Below, piece after piece: positions 7,654 through 15,837 of a stretch of 21,790 bases of DNA. Below the pieces are notes generated by a model. That model worked only from the letters and a program-made list of their open reading frames with translations. It had not been told where the DNA came from and did no database searches. The stretch is taken from contig JAEWFD010000031.1 of assembly GCA_023388995.1 (NCBI GenBank), forward strand, positions 1-21,790, written 5' to 3'. Position numbers and translations under genes: made by a program. Numbering within the stretch: position 1 is the stretch's first letter; the number at the start of each line of letters is the position of its first letter. The stretch is from Bacillota bacterium. GTDB taxonomy: Bacteria; Bacillota_I; Bacilli_A; Erysipelotrichales; Erysipelotrichaceae.

Positions 7654-7682
7654 TTGACTTCTCAAATAGTGAGGCATATACT
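7654..7682 (+). promoter_or_regulatory. Strong sigma-A type promoter of the opp operon
   Basis: TTGACT (7654-7659), a 17-base spacer and TATACT (7677-7682), ten of twelve consensus positions. The start should fall near 7689, leaving a leader of about 40 bases before oppA. Confidence 0.85.
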
Positions 7683-7685
7683 AGA

Positions 7686-7700
7686 GCAAATATGATTTGC
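7686..7700. promoter_or_regulatory. Palindrome at the opp transcription start (candidate operator)
   Basis: GCAAAT-ATG-ATTTGC is a perfect 6-bp inverted repeat with a three-base centre, four bases after the -10 element. A protein bound here would block initiation. It does not match the CodY consensus. The regulator is unknown. Confidence 0.5.
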
Positions 7701-7729
7701 GAACCAAATTATATGAAAGGAGAAGGAAT

Positions 7730-9364
7730 ATGAAGAAATTGCGGTATATACTGACTCTGCTATTGGTTGGAGTACTATTTGCAGGATGTGCAAAACCTGC
7801 AGATGGTCCAAAAGGCAATGAAGAGCCAGTTAAAAAAGTATTAAATCTAGCAAAGGATACAGATTTATCAACGATGGATCATCACATTGCAACAGATGGG
7901 TTATCTTTTGAGGTGATTACGTCAACAATCGTTGGATTATATCAATTGGATGCAAATGGTGTTGCGATCCCGGAACTTGCGGAATCTTACGATACCAATG
8001 CTGATAAAACAGAATATGTATTCCATATTCGCAAAGATGCAAATTGGGAAAATGGAACACCGGTGACAGCTGCTGACTTTGTATTCGCATGGCGTCGTTT
8101 GGCAGATCCAGTTACCGCCAGTGAATATTCTTTCATTGTCGAAACCATTAAACTGAAAAATGCTGCTAAGGTATTGAGCGGTGAGCTTCCTACATCAGAA
8201 CTGGGTGTAACTGCGGTAGATGAAAAAACATTGAAACTGGAACTTGACCTGCCTGTAGAATTCTTGCTGAGTCTGATGGCTTTCCCAAGCTTCTTCCCAT
8301 TAAATGAAGAGTTCTATACAAGCCAAGGAGATCAATACTCTTTGTCACCTAAAAACTTACTGGCAAATGGACCATTCAAATTAACGGAATGGGTGCAAGG
8401 AAATAACTTTGTTGTTGAAAAGAATGCTACCTTCTACAATGCTAATAAGATCGCTGTAGATAAAATTGACTTTAAAGTGATTCAAGATACGCAATCGGCA
8501 ATGATGGTATTTGAACAAGGAAACTTCGATGTAGTAAAACTGACAGGTGAATTGGTTGATTTATACAAAGACCGCGAAGAATTCAGCAATCGCTTGGAAG
8601 GATATTTGTGGTATCTATCTTTGAACCATCGGGTACCTGAACTAGCAAACAAGAACTTGCGCTTTGCAATCGGTCTAGCATATGACCGCGATAAAATTGC
8701 TGCTAACGTATTGAAAGATGGATCAATTGCTGCAACATTCATTGTTCCAAAAGGATTAAGTACAGGACCGGATGGCAAAGACTTCCGTGAAACAGCCGGA
8801 TCATATTTGGCAATGGATAAAGCAAAAGCATTGGAATATTGGAATCAAGCAAAAACAGAACTTAAGAAAGACAAAGTAACTCTTGAATTGCTGTTTGAAG
8901 ATACGGAAGCTTCTAAATCGGTTGCAGAGTTCATCAAGGCAGAAGTCGAAACTACTTTGCCTGGTGTAACCTTGAATTTGAAGTCACAACCGAAGAAATC
9001 ACGCTTGCAGTTAATGCGTGATGGCGATTACCAAATCGGTTTAACACGTTGGGGACCGGACTATGCGGATCCGCAAACATATCTTGATTTGTTCTTATCA
9101 ACAAACACCTCCAACAATACAGGACGTTATGTCAGCACAGTTTATGACAAATATGTATTGGATGGTACAAGTGGTCAATATGCAAGTGATGCCGCACTAC
9201 GTTGGGATAGCTTCAAAAAAGCTGAAGCAACAATGCTGGGTGATGATGCTGCAATCTTACCGGTATACCAAAATGGCGGAGCATTGATGACTAAAAAGAA
9301 TGTTACCGGAATTGAATATCACGTTGTTGGTATTACCAATTATCAACGCGCCAAAAAACAATAA
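7730..9364 (+). CDS. oppA: Oligopeptide ABC transporter substrate-binding lipoprotein
   Basis: OppA captures peptides outside the membrane and delivers them to the OppBC channel. The 544-residue protein starts with a lipoprotein signal (MKKLRYILTLLLVGVLFAGC): the lipobox ends in Cys20, which would be lipidated. The mature part follows the SBP family 5 plan, with LDANGVAIPELAESY, FHIRKDANWENGTPVTAADFV, LLANGPFKL and ALRWDSFKKAE in the usual order. The start is ATG 7730, four bases after AAAGGAGAAGG (7716-7726). A TTG at 7697 is in frame but would destroy the signal peptide. It is the first gene of the operon, and a hairpin separates it from oppB. Substrate range cannot be told from sequence. 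Confidence 0.95.
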   Translation: MKKLRYILTLLLVGVLFAGCAKPADGPKGNEEPVKKVLNLAKDTDLSTMDHHIATDGLSFEVITSTIVGLYQLDANGVAIPELAESYDTNADKTEYVFHIRKDANWENGTPVTAADFVFAWRRLADPVTASEYSFIVETIKLKNAAKVLSGELPTSELGVTAVDEKTLKLELDLPVEFLLSLMAFPSFFPLNEEFYTSQGDQYSLSPKNLLANGPFKLTEWVQGNNFVVEKNATFYNANKIAVDKIDFKVIQDTQSAMMVFEQGNFDVVKLTGELVDLYKDREEFSNRLEGYLWYLSLNHRVPELANKNLRFAIGLAYDRDKIAANVLKDGSIAATFIVPKGLSTGPDGKDFRETAGSYLAMDKAKALEYWNQAKTELKKDKVTLELLFEDTEASKSVAEFIKAEVETTLPGVTLNLKSQPKKSRLQLMRDGDYQIGLTRWGPDYADPQTYLDLFLSTNTSNNTGRYVSTVYDKYVLDGTSGQYASDAALRWDSFKKAEATMLGDDAAILPVYQNGGALMTKKNVTGIEYHVVGITNYQRAKKQ

Positions 9365-9365
9365 C

Positions 9366-9394
9366 TAATACAGCGGCAAAAAGCCGCTGTATTA
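9366..9394 (+). promoter_or_regulatory. Intercistronic hairpin between oppA and oppB
   Basis: A perfect 12-bp stem (9366-9377 with 9383-9394) around an AAAAA loop begins two bases after the oppA stop. No T-run follows, so it is unlikely to terminate fully. It could protect the 3' end of oppA mRNA or partly attenuate, giving more binding protein than permease. Confidence 0.75.
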
Positions 9395-9412
9395 TAGTAA
9401 AGGAGATAAGCT

Positions 9413-10348
9413 ATGGCAAAATACATTATAAAACGGCTGATGTTATCTGTGGTAACATTGCTGGTTATCTTGTTTGTTTTATTTTTGATGTTGGAGTTTA
9501 TGCCGGGGTCTCCCTTTAATGATGAGAAATTAACCGAAGCACAACGACTACTGCTGTATGCCAAATATGGATTAGACAAACCATTCTGGTATCGCTTTTT
9601 CAACTATATTAAAATGATGCTGCAAGGAGATTTTGGATTGTCTTATGCAATCCAGAAAAACCTTGCTGTTTCTTCCATGCTGCAAGCACGAATGATGGTA
9701 TCCATCCGCATTGGTTTGCAGGCAGTAGCCTTAGGTTCACTTTTTGGTTTACTGCTGGGAGTAATTGCCGCTATGAAACATGGCACCTGGCTAGATACTC
9801 TTACTGCCATGATATCGGTGGTCGGAATTAGTGTCCCTTCTTATGTATTTGCACTAGGCTTGGCATTCTTTCTTGGCTTCAAGTTGGAATGGTTTCCCAT
9901 CTTATATGACAACACTAAAACAATACAGTCCTCTGTTCTTCCGACTATTGCTTTATCGATGTTTACCATGGCTACAATTGCCCGCTTTACCAGATCCGAG
10001 ATGATTGAAGTTCTGAATGCCGATTTTATGCTTTTGGCGCAAGCAAAAGGGATTAAGGAATGGAAACTCATTGTAAAGCATGCACTGCGAAACGCCTTTA
10101 TTCCCGTTATAACAGTTTTGGCACCATTGGTTGTTGGTTTGATGACAGGGAGTCTGGTTGTTGAGAAAATATTTGCAGTGCCAGGACTAGGGCAACTCTT
10201 GGTTACAGCAATTCAGATGAATGATTATAATGTGGTTATTGCAGTATCATTTGTATATAGCTTGCTGTATATCGTAGTGATGTTATTTGTGGATATCCTG
10301 TATGGCATTATCGATCCACGGATTCGTTTAACGAAAGGAGATCGATAA
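9413..10348 (+). CDS. oppB: Oligopeptide ABC transporter permease OppB
   Basis: One of the two membrane subunits forming the peptide channel. The 311-residue protein has an N-terminal transmembrane helix (about 9-29: LMLSVVTLLVILFVLFLMLEF), a periplasmic-type extracellular segment, then about five more spans. The cytoplasmic EAA-type coupling loop is seen as AQAKGIKEWKLIVKHALRNA near 205-225, followed by FIPVITVLAPLVVGLM. The end DILYGIIDPRIRL is typical of OppB. AAAGGAGAT (9399-9407) precedes the ATG. Its stop is one base before the oppC start. Confidence 0.95.
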   Translation: MAKYIIKRLMLSVVTLLVILFVLFLMLEFMPGSPFNDEKLTEAQRLLLYAKYGLDKPFWYRFFNYIKMMLQGDFGLSYAIQKNLAVSSMLQARMMVSIRIGLQAVALGSLFGLLLGVIAAMKHGTWLDTLTAMISVVGISVPSYVFALGLAFFLGFKLEWFPILYDNTKTIQSSVLPTIALSMFTMATIARFTRSEMIEVLNADFMLLAQAKGIKEWKLIVKHALRNAFIPVITVLAPLVVGLMTGSLVVEKIFAVPGLGQLLVTAIQMNDYNVVIAVSFVYSLLYIVVMLFVDILYGIIDPRIRLTKGDR

Positions 10349-10349
10349 A

Positions 10350-11360
10350 ATGGAAGCAAAAAGACAATGGAAGTCTGTTGATTTTGAATTGGCAAACGCC
10401 GAAAATAAAAATCAGAAGCACGAACACTATGAAAACCATTCCTATTGGAAAGATGTCTGGAAGCGATTCAGCCAAAATAAAGGAGCTATTCTAGGGTTAA
10501 TTTGTATTGTGATTATCATCAGCTTTGCAATTGTGGCACCTATGATCAGCTCTCATACGTATAAATCCATGATTGTGGAACATGCAAGCTTGCCGCCGCG
10601 AATTCCTTTTATAGAACAGTTTGGTATCTTTAATGGATATCGCAAAGGGATTGATGTGTATGCGGCAAAGGGACTGCAAGATGTCTATTATTATTTCGGA
10701 ACAGATACATTAGGCCGGGATCTATGGACCAGAGTATGGTTTGGAACGCGCATTTCTTTGTATATTGCATTTGTTGCTATGCTCATTGATATGGGAATCG
10801 GTGTAATCTATGGACTGATTTCCGGTTATATCGGAGGTCGGACTGACCTTTATATGCAACGCTTTATTGAAGTCTTGAGTGGTATTCCTAATTTGGTAAT
10901 CGTTACATTGCTTGTTTTAGTATTAAAACCAGGCATATTATCAATTACGATTGCGCTCATGATTACCGGATGGATTGGCATGAGCAGATTGGTGAGGGCT
11001 CAAGTGTTGAAGCTGAAAGAGCAGGAGTATATCCTTGCTTCCAAAACACTGGGAGCATCGGCCTACGAAATTATTGTACAAGACGTTATGCCAAACATCA
11101 TGGGACAGGTTATAACAATGAGTATGTTTTCAATTCCAAGTGCCATCTTCACAGAGGCCTTCTTAGCCTTTATTGGACTAGGGCTGCAAGCACCGATGGC
11201 ATCACTGGGTAGTTTAATATCTGACGGATACAAATCTATGACTATAATGCCGCATATGGTAGCTTTCGCAACAATTGTCCTTGCCATATTGATGCTTAGC
11301 TTCAATGTTTTGGCGGATGGCTTGCGGGATGCATTTGATCCGAAACAACGAGAAATGTAG
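10350..11360 (+). CDS. oppC: Oligopeptide ABC transporter permease OppC
   Basis: The second channel subunit, 336 residues. A polar N-terminal cytoplasmic tail of about 40 residues precedes the first span (GAILGLICIVIIISFAIVAP, near 47-66). After a long extracellular segment comes the DTLGRDLWTRVWFGTR motif typical of OppC/DppC, then further spans. The coupling loop is ASKTLGASAYEIIVQDVMPN near residue 230, and the protein ends LADGLRDAFDPKQREM. AAAGGAG at the end of oppB serves as its ribosome site. It abuts oppD. Confidence 0.95.
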   Translation: MEAKRQWKSVDFELANAENKNQKHEHYENHSYWKDVWKRFSQNKGAILGLICIVIIISFAIVAPMISSHTYKSMIVEHASLPPRIPFIEQFGIFNGYRKGIDVYAAKGLQDVYYYFGTDTLGRDLWTRVWFGTRISLYIAFVAMLIDMGIGVIYGLISGYIGGRTDLYMQRFIEVLSGIPNLVIVTLLVLVLKPGILSITIALMITGWIGMSRLVRAQVLKLKEQEYILASKTLGASAYEIIVQDVMPNIMGQVITMSMFSIPSAIFTEAFLAFIGLGLQAPMASLGSLISDGYKSMTIMPHMVAFATIVLAILMLSFNVLADGLRDAFDPKQREM

Positions 11361-11369
11361 GTGAATGGA

Positions 11370-12446
11370 ATGGGTAAAGTACAAAAAGAAAAAGTATTGG
11401 CAATACGGGATTTAACCATTTCCTTTCAAACAAACAATGGTACCGTAAATGCCATCCGTGGTGTAAAACTTGATTTATTTAAAGGAGAAACCATAGCAAT
11501 AGTTGGTGAAAGCGGAAGCGGAAAGTCTGTAACTGTCAAAGCGATTATGGGTATTTTGAGCAAGAATGGCCGGATTGAACAAGGTGAAATTAACTTTGAA
11601 TATGATCAAAATGGCAAACGTGAAAAGATCGATTTGGTAAAACTGAGTCCACAGCAAATCCGCCGGCAGATATGCGGAAAGCGGATTGCAATGGTCTTCC
11701 AAGATCCAATGACCAGCTTAAATCCAACGATGTCTATTGGAGCGCAGATCATGGAAGGAATGCTCGAACATGACAAGCTGTCAAAGCAAGAAGCACGGCG
11801 CAAGGCAATTGAGCTGCTGGAATTGGTGGGAATTGATCATCCGGAAAAACGGATGAAGCAATATCCGCATCAGTTATCAGGCGGAATGCGCCAGCGGGTT
11901 GTAATTGCAATTGCATTATCCTGTGATCCGGAGATTTTAATTTGCGATGAACCAACAACAGCATTGGATGTAACAATTCAAGCCAAAATTTTGGAACTCA
12001 TCAAGGACATTCAGGCAAAGAAAAACATTTCGGTCATTTATATTACCCATGATTTGGGGGTGGTGGCCAAAGTAGCAGATTATGTGGCTGTTATGTATGC
12101 CGGTAAAATTATTGAAAAAGGCAGTATCAATGAAATTTTCTATGATCCAAGGCATCCCTATACTTGGGGTTTGCTGTTATCGATGCCAGATATTGACACT
12201 AAAAATAAAAGGCTTTATACGATCCCGGGAAATCCAGTCAATTTGCTGCACAAGGTAACCGGAGATGCATTTGCTCCAAGAAATCCGTATGCTCTGAATA
12301 TAGACTATGAAATGGAACCGCCAATCTTTGATGTTGGTGGTCAGCATCGGGTAGCATCTTGGCTCTGTCATGAAATGGCACCTAAGATTGAAATGCCCGA
12401 TGAATTAAAAAGGCGCATCGAAACCATGAGAAAGGAGCTGGTATGA
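11370..12446 (+). CDS. oppD: Oligopeptide ABC transporter ATPase OppD
   Basis: One of the two ATPases driving peptide import. In the 358-residue protein Walker A GESGSGKS is at 46-53, the signature LSGGMRQRV at 169-177, Walker B ILICDE at 189-194 and the switch His at 227. The C-terminal OppD extension has GDAFAPRNPYA where many homologues have a cysteine-containing CPFxPRCPYA, so the cysteines that can hold an iron-sulfur cluster are missing. As far as I recall this also occurs in lactic acid bacteria. AGGTGA (11359-11364) spaces well to ATG 11370. GTG 11361, directly after the oppC stop, would add three residues. It overlaps oppF by four bases. Confidence 0.95.
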   Translation: MGKVQKEKVLAIRDLTISFQTNNGTVNAIRGVKLDLFKGETIAIVGESGSGKSVTVKAIMGILSKNGRIEQGEINFEYDQNGKREKIDLVKLSPQQIRRQICGKRIAMVFQDPMTSLNPTMSIGAQIMEGMLEHDKLSKQEARRKAIELLELVGIDHPEKRMKQYPHQLSGGMRQRVVIAIALSCDPEILICDEPTTALDVTIQAKILELIKDIQAKKNISVIYITHDLGVVAKVADYVAVMYAGKIIEKGSINEIFYDPRHPYTWGLLLSMPDIDTKNKRLYTIPGNPVNLLHKVTGDAFAPRNPYALNIDYEMEPPIFDVGGQHRVASWLCHEMAPKIEMPDELKRRIETMRKELV

Positions 12447-13387
12447 TGGAAAAGTCTCCTTTGCTTACAGTAACAGGATTAAAGCAGCATTTTGTTATCC
12501 AAAAGAACTACACAACGAAAGCGGTAGATGGTATTTCCTTTCATATCAATGAAGGAGAAACTTTCGGCTTGGTTGGCGAAAGCGGCAGCGGAAAATCAAC
12601 AACTGGCAGATCCATTATTCGTTTGACGAAGCCGACTGCCGGAGAAATTATCTTTGACGGAAAATCAATCGGCGGGCAGCTAAACAAAAAAGAATGGGAA
12701 CATTTGCGGATTCATATGCAGATGATATTCCAAGACCCAATGGCATGCTTGAATCCTCGCAAAAAAGTAGAAGATATTATTGCTCAAGGGCTGGAGATCC
12801 ACAAGCTCTGTCAAACAGAAGCAGAAAAGAAGGAAAAGGTATATGCCATCTTAGAAAAAGTAGGTCTGTCTGCAGAACATGCAGATCGCTACCCGCACCA
12901 ATTTTCGGGTGGACAGCGGCAGAGAATCGGAATTGCGAGAGCATTAATTATGAATCCGAAATTGATTATAGCGGATGAAGCGATTAGTGCCCTTGATGTT
13001 TCTATTCAAGCGCAAATTGTGAACCTGATGAAAGATATTCAGGAAGAAACCAATACGGCAATCTTATTCATCGCGCACGATTTGGCAATGGTGAAATATA
13101 TCAGCAACCGGATTGGTGTCATGCATTTGGGGCATATCGTGGAAACTGGAACCACAGAAGAAATCTTTGCTCATGCGGTACATCCATATACAAAATCCTT
13201 GTTGTCAGCAATACCGCATCCTAATCCTATCGTAGAGAAACAGCGTATTGCCCTTGTTTATGATAAAGAAAAAATGGGCGTTGATTATACGAAAGGTATG
13301 GTGCATACGCTTTCTGAGACACATCAAGTACTTGCGACAAAGGAAGAATTAGACAATTGGACACGTGAAAAAGCACTGCCTCACTAA
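12443..13387 (+). CDS. oppF: Oligopeptide ABC transporter ATPase OppF
   Basis: The second ATPase of the importer, 314 residues. Walker A GESGSGKS is near 45-52, the QDPMACLNPR Q-loop near 97, signature FSGGQRQRIGIARAL near 153-167, and Walker B LIIADEAISALD near 174-185, where Ala replaces the more common Pro after DE. The HPYTKSLLSAIPHPNP motif is typical of OppF. The C-terminal tail ends with HQVLATKEELDNW and, like OppD here, lacks the cysteine pair found in many relatives. AAAGGAG (12431-12437) serves ATG 12443, which overlaps the oppD stop (ATGA). ATG 12446 is an alternative. The stop lies in the loop of a terminator shared with the convergent gene. Confidence 0.95.
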   Translation: MMEKSPLLTVTGLKQHFVIQKNYTTKAVDGISFHINEGETFGLVGESGSGKSTTGRSIIRLTKPTAGEIIFDGKSIGGQLNKKEWEHLRIHMQMIFQDPMACLNPRKKVEDIIAQGLEIHKLCQTEAEKKEKVYAILEKVGLSAEHADRYPHQFSGGQRQRIGIARALIMNPKLIIADEAISALDVSIQAQIVNLMKDIQEETNTAILFIAHDLAMVKYISNRIGVMHLGHIVETGTTEEIFAHAVHPYTKSLLSAIPHPNPIVEKQRIALVYDKEKMGVDYTKGMVHTLSETHQVLATKEELDNWTREKALPH

Positions 13388-13400
13388 GAAGCAGTGCTTT
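13368..13400. terminator. Bidirectional terminator containing both stop codons in its loop
   Basis: AAAGCACTGC (13370-13379) pairs perfectly with GCAGTGCTTT (13391-13400). The minus strand has a run of five T's, the plus strand three. The oppF stop (13385-13387) and the oxidoreductase stop (13386-13384) both fall in the eleven-base loop. Confidence 0.8.
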
Positions 13401-14373
13401 CATCTTGCGGATAAATGATCTTGCATTGCATCCGGCATGTTGTTAGAACTTCATGGATAGCAATGGTCAATGCATGCGGGCATTTGGCAGATTCCAATGA
13501 TCCATTTGTTACATTAGTATAGAAATCCTCCAGCTGATGCTTGAAGGGATTGTGCAAATCAACTTCAATAGTTTTTGTTTCTTCCCCTTGTTTGGTCAGA
13601 GTCATTGCCAATAAGTTGCTAGGGGCATGGAATTGAATGGTTCCCCGTTCACCTTGAATTTCGGACATAGCCATTGAGGTGCTTACTTTGGAGTTTTGAA
13701 TGATTGCATCAAAACCATCATATTGGAAAATAGCACTGTTGATGCAATCCACACCAGTATCCAAAAGCTGTGCTGAAGCATAGATATTGTGAGGTGCACC
13801 AAATAAAGCAACGGCATCAGAAATGGTATAAATGCCAAGATCCATGAAAGCTCCATTTGCAAGATCTCTTCTGAAGGTTGTTGGATTTTGTCCATTTAGA
13901 TACGCGTCATATCGTGATGAATATTTTTCAAAAGTAAAAACTGCTCTGCGAATAGGAGCAATGTCCTTGATTAAATCTTGCAAAATTGAAAAGTTAGGCG
14001 AATACAAAGGCATAATGCCATCATGCAGATAAGTATGATGTTCCTTTGCGATTTGAATTAGTTCTTTTACTTGTCTGCCATTGACTGCCATTGGTTTTTC
14101 ACAAAAAACCGGAATCTGTCTTTCTAAGAAATATTTTGCCTGCTCAAAATGCATTGCGTTCGGTGTTGCAATATATACGGCATCCAAAAGATTGCTCTCA
14201 TACATCTGCTCATAATGATCAAATACATGAGGAATTTGATATTTTTCAGCAAAACGGATCGCATTTTCTTTTCGTCCGCTGCAAACAGCAATTGCTTCGC
14301 AAGCAGGGACTGCAGCAATTCCTTGCATAAAACTATCAGATACAAAGTTTGTTCCAATAACTCCAAATTTCAT
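13384..14373 (-). CDS. Gfo/Idh/MocA family NAD(P)-dependent oxidoreductase
   Basis: These enzymes oxidise or reduce sugars, polyols and related compounds with NAD(P). The 329-residue protein has an N-terminal Rossmann domain (FGVIGTNFVSDSF, slightly divergent from GxGxxG), AVYIATPNAMHFEQA near 65-79 and the family motif CEKPMAVNGRQ with catalytic-region Glu92-Lys93-Pro94. The C-terminal alpha/beta domain contains GAFMDLGIYTISDAVALFG near 173, as in the dihydrodiol-dehydrogenase-like branch, where Tyr stands in the active site. AAAGAGG (minus strand, about 14388-14382) precedes the ATG. The substrate cannot be told. It converges on and overlaps oppF by three bases, and an extended -10 promoter lies just upstream. 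Confidence 0.9.
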   Translation of the reverse strand: MKFGVIGTNFVSDSFMQGIAAVPACEAIAVCSGRKENAIRFAEKYQIPHVFDHYEQMYESNLLDAVYIATPNAMHFEQAKYFLERQIPVFCEKPMAVNGRQVKELIQIAKEHHTYLHDGIMPLYSPNFSILQDLIKDIAPIRRAVFTFEKYSSRYDAYLNGQNPTTFRRDLANGAFMDLGIYTISDAVALFGAPHNIYASAQLLDTGVDCINSAIFQYDGFDAIIQNSKVSTSMAMSEIQGERGTIQFHAPSNLLAMTLTKQGEETKTIEVDLHNPFKHQLEDFYTNVTNGSLESAKCPHALTIAIHEVLTTCRMQCKIIYPQDESTAS

Positions 14374-14396
14374 ATAGTTACCTCTTTATCATAGAT

Positions 14397-14405
14397 ATTA
14401 TATCA
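14397..14405 (-). promoter_or_regulatory. Extended -10 promoter of the oxidoreductase gene
   Basis: On the minus strand TGATATAAT (14405-14397), a perfect extended -10, lies a few bases after the T-run of the preceding gene's terminator. No good -35 is seen. It is 23 bases before the start codon. Confidence 0.55.
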
Positions 14406-14410
14406 TAGAA

Positions 14411-14438
14411 AAGAAAAAGCCGTGGATCAACCACAACT
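14411..14438 (-). terminator. Intrinsic terminator after the lipoprotein gene
   Basis: On the minus strand AGTTGTGG pairs with CCACGGCT (two G-U pairs) around TTGAT, followed by a T-rich tract. Fifteen bases (14420-14434) are identical to the terminator at 17427-17441. Confidence 0.8.
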
Positions 14439-14470
14439 CTTAAGTCCCAAAATTATTTAAAGATGATTGA

Positions 14471-15517
14471 TTATGAATAACCTAATGTTTGGATGATACT
14501 TCCGTCAAGTTTTATGCGGAAAGGCTCTGATGTAGAGGATCCATAATTATAGTAATAGATCCAATCATCAATAATTGAAAAGTTAGTGATATTGGTTGTA
14601 TGAAGTAACTGTAAATCAGAACCATCCTCCTTGATCCGATATAAATAGCGATGAGGACTGTTGGCACAAAAGTAAATCCAGCCATTGTCATAGTCCATAT
14701 GATTTATCGGCAATGAAACAAAAGTATCTGCAGAATCATCCTGATTCAATTTGCATGTTTGCTCCGAACTATAATCCATTGAGAAATATATTTGATTATG
14801 CAAGATCCAATAACTGACCATTGGATGAGAGCTCACCTGAGTTTCGGCAGCGGTTTTGGATGACATTGTATATAGCAGCTTTGCATTTTGATTGCGGTCA
14901 TACTTTAAATAATAGATATCCTGATTGTACATTATCAAATTTGATAGTTCGCCTTGAACCAACGTAGATCGTTCTTGGGTAGAAATTTGAATTTTTTCAA
15001 TACTGTTATTTGTGGTAACATACAATGTATCATGGTCAAACAGAAACATGTTTTTATGAATAGAGTTAAAGTCAGATAAGTCAGCAATCGACTGATCAGT
15101 TTGAAACAGCTTACTGGATTGATAAAGCATTTTATCCATCACATAATAAATGAATCCATTTTCTTCAGCAATTGGAATGATATTCTGATTCAATGTGGTC
15201 ATATTCCTGCCATTTAAATCTGTCTTAAACAACTCTGCTGTATTATGTTCATCGGGAATCATTATATACAGATAATTATCATGATAGAAAAAAGTTTGAA
15301 TTTTTTTTGGAAGTACCAGCTTTGCCTGGTTATTGTCAAACTGATACAGATATCCGTTGTCGTAGGTATTGATATAGTAGATCCGGTCGTTAATAGTCAA
15401 AAAGCTTGTGAGATTGTTTTTTGTGTAATTTGTAGGGTTAGTACAGCTAGCTAGTATAAATATTAAAATAGTAAGTAATAAATAATTAATAATTTTTCTT
15501 TGCTTTAGTTTTTCCAT
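14471..15517 (-). CDS. Lipoprotein with DUF5050-like beta-propeller repeats
   Basis: A 348-residue predicted lipoprotein. Its signal ends in the perfect lipobox Leu22-Ala-Ser-Cys25, so it should be anchored to the outer face of the membrane. The remainder is a series of beta-rich repeats of about 40 residues built on 'hydrophobic-Tyr-Tyr ... Leu-Tyr-(Lys/Arg)-hydrophobic ... Asp-Gly' patterns, for example DRIYYINT, NGFIYYVMD, QDIYYLKYD, NGWIYFCAN and DDWIYYYNY. The repeats resemble the DUF5050 / prolow-density receptor-like propeller seen in Firmicutes. The protein is unusually rich in Asn, Tyr, Gln and Ser. Function is unknown; a binding or surface role is likely. GGGAGGA precedes the ATG by about six bases. 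It has its own terminator. Confidence 0.82.
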   Translation of the reverse strand: MEKLKQRKIINYLLLTILIFILASCTNPTNYTKNNLTSFLTINDRIYYINTYDNGYLYQFDNNQAKLVLPKKIQTFFYHDNYLYIMIPDEHNTAELFKTDLNGRNMTTLNQNIIPIAEENGFIYYVMDKMLYQSSKLFQTDQSIADLSDFNSIHKNMFLFDHDTLYVTTNNSIEKIQISTQERSTLVQGELSNLIMYNQDIYYLKYDRNQNAKLLYTMSSKTAAETQVSSHPMVSYWILHNQIYFSMDYSSEQTCKLNQDDSADTFVSLPINHMDYDNGWIYFCANSPHRYLYRIKEDGSDLQLLHTTNITNFSIIDDWIYYYNYGSSTSEPFRIKLDGSIIQTLGYS

Positions 15518-15645
15518 CTTTTCCTCCCTTATATAATAACTAACTTATATAAAATAAACATCAATATAACTACTTTCTATTTTTATTGTACTATAAATAT
15601 AAATTTTATGTTTGAGCAATGGTTTAAAATATTGATTTAATAAAC

Positions 15646-15768
15646 TAGAAGTTGCTACATCAGGGTATATATCGTTTTTATAACTATTATACCCTACTTA
15701 TGATCATTAGTAATGATCGAGACAAAAAAACAGGAGAGATTATTTTCTCTCCTTCAGCGTAACTTCTA
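15646..15768. other. Gene-free region 15518-15837: nested inverted-repeat block
   Basis: The 320-base gap between two minus-strand genes has a compact block of four inverted repeats. The outer pair is TAGAAGTTGC (15646-15655) with GCGTAACTTCTA (15757-15768, two extra bases). Inside are AGGGTATA/TATACCCT (15662-15669/15688-15695), the 17-base palindrome GATCATTAGTAATGATC (15702-15718) and AGGAGAGA/TCTCTCCT (15732-15739/15746-15753), the last being the terminator of the MFS gene. It could fold as a closed three-arm junction, or be a small miniature-transposon remnant. No flanking target duplication is seen. The rest of the gap (15518-15645 and 15769-15837) is A+T-rich with nothing I can name. 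Confidence 0.5.
15721..15753 (-). terminator. Intrinsic terminator of the MFS gene
   Basis: On the minus strand AGGAGAGA and TCTCTCCT form a perfect 8-bp stem around a six-base loop, followed within two bases by seven T's. It is about 85 bases after the MFS stop. Confidence 0.88.
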
Positions 15769-15837
15769 TTCTTTGGATTTAAGTTCACCCACACTAGAGT
15801 GAAAGAACCATTTTTGTAAAGTTAATTTTATTAGGTA

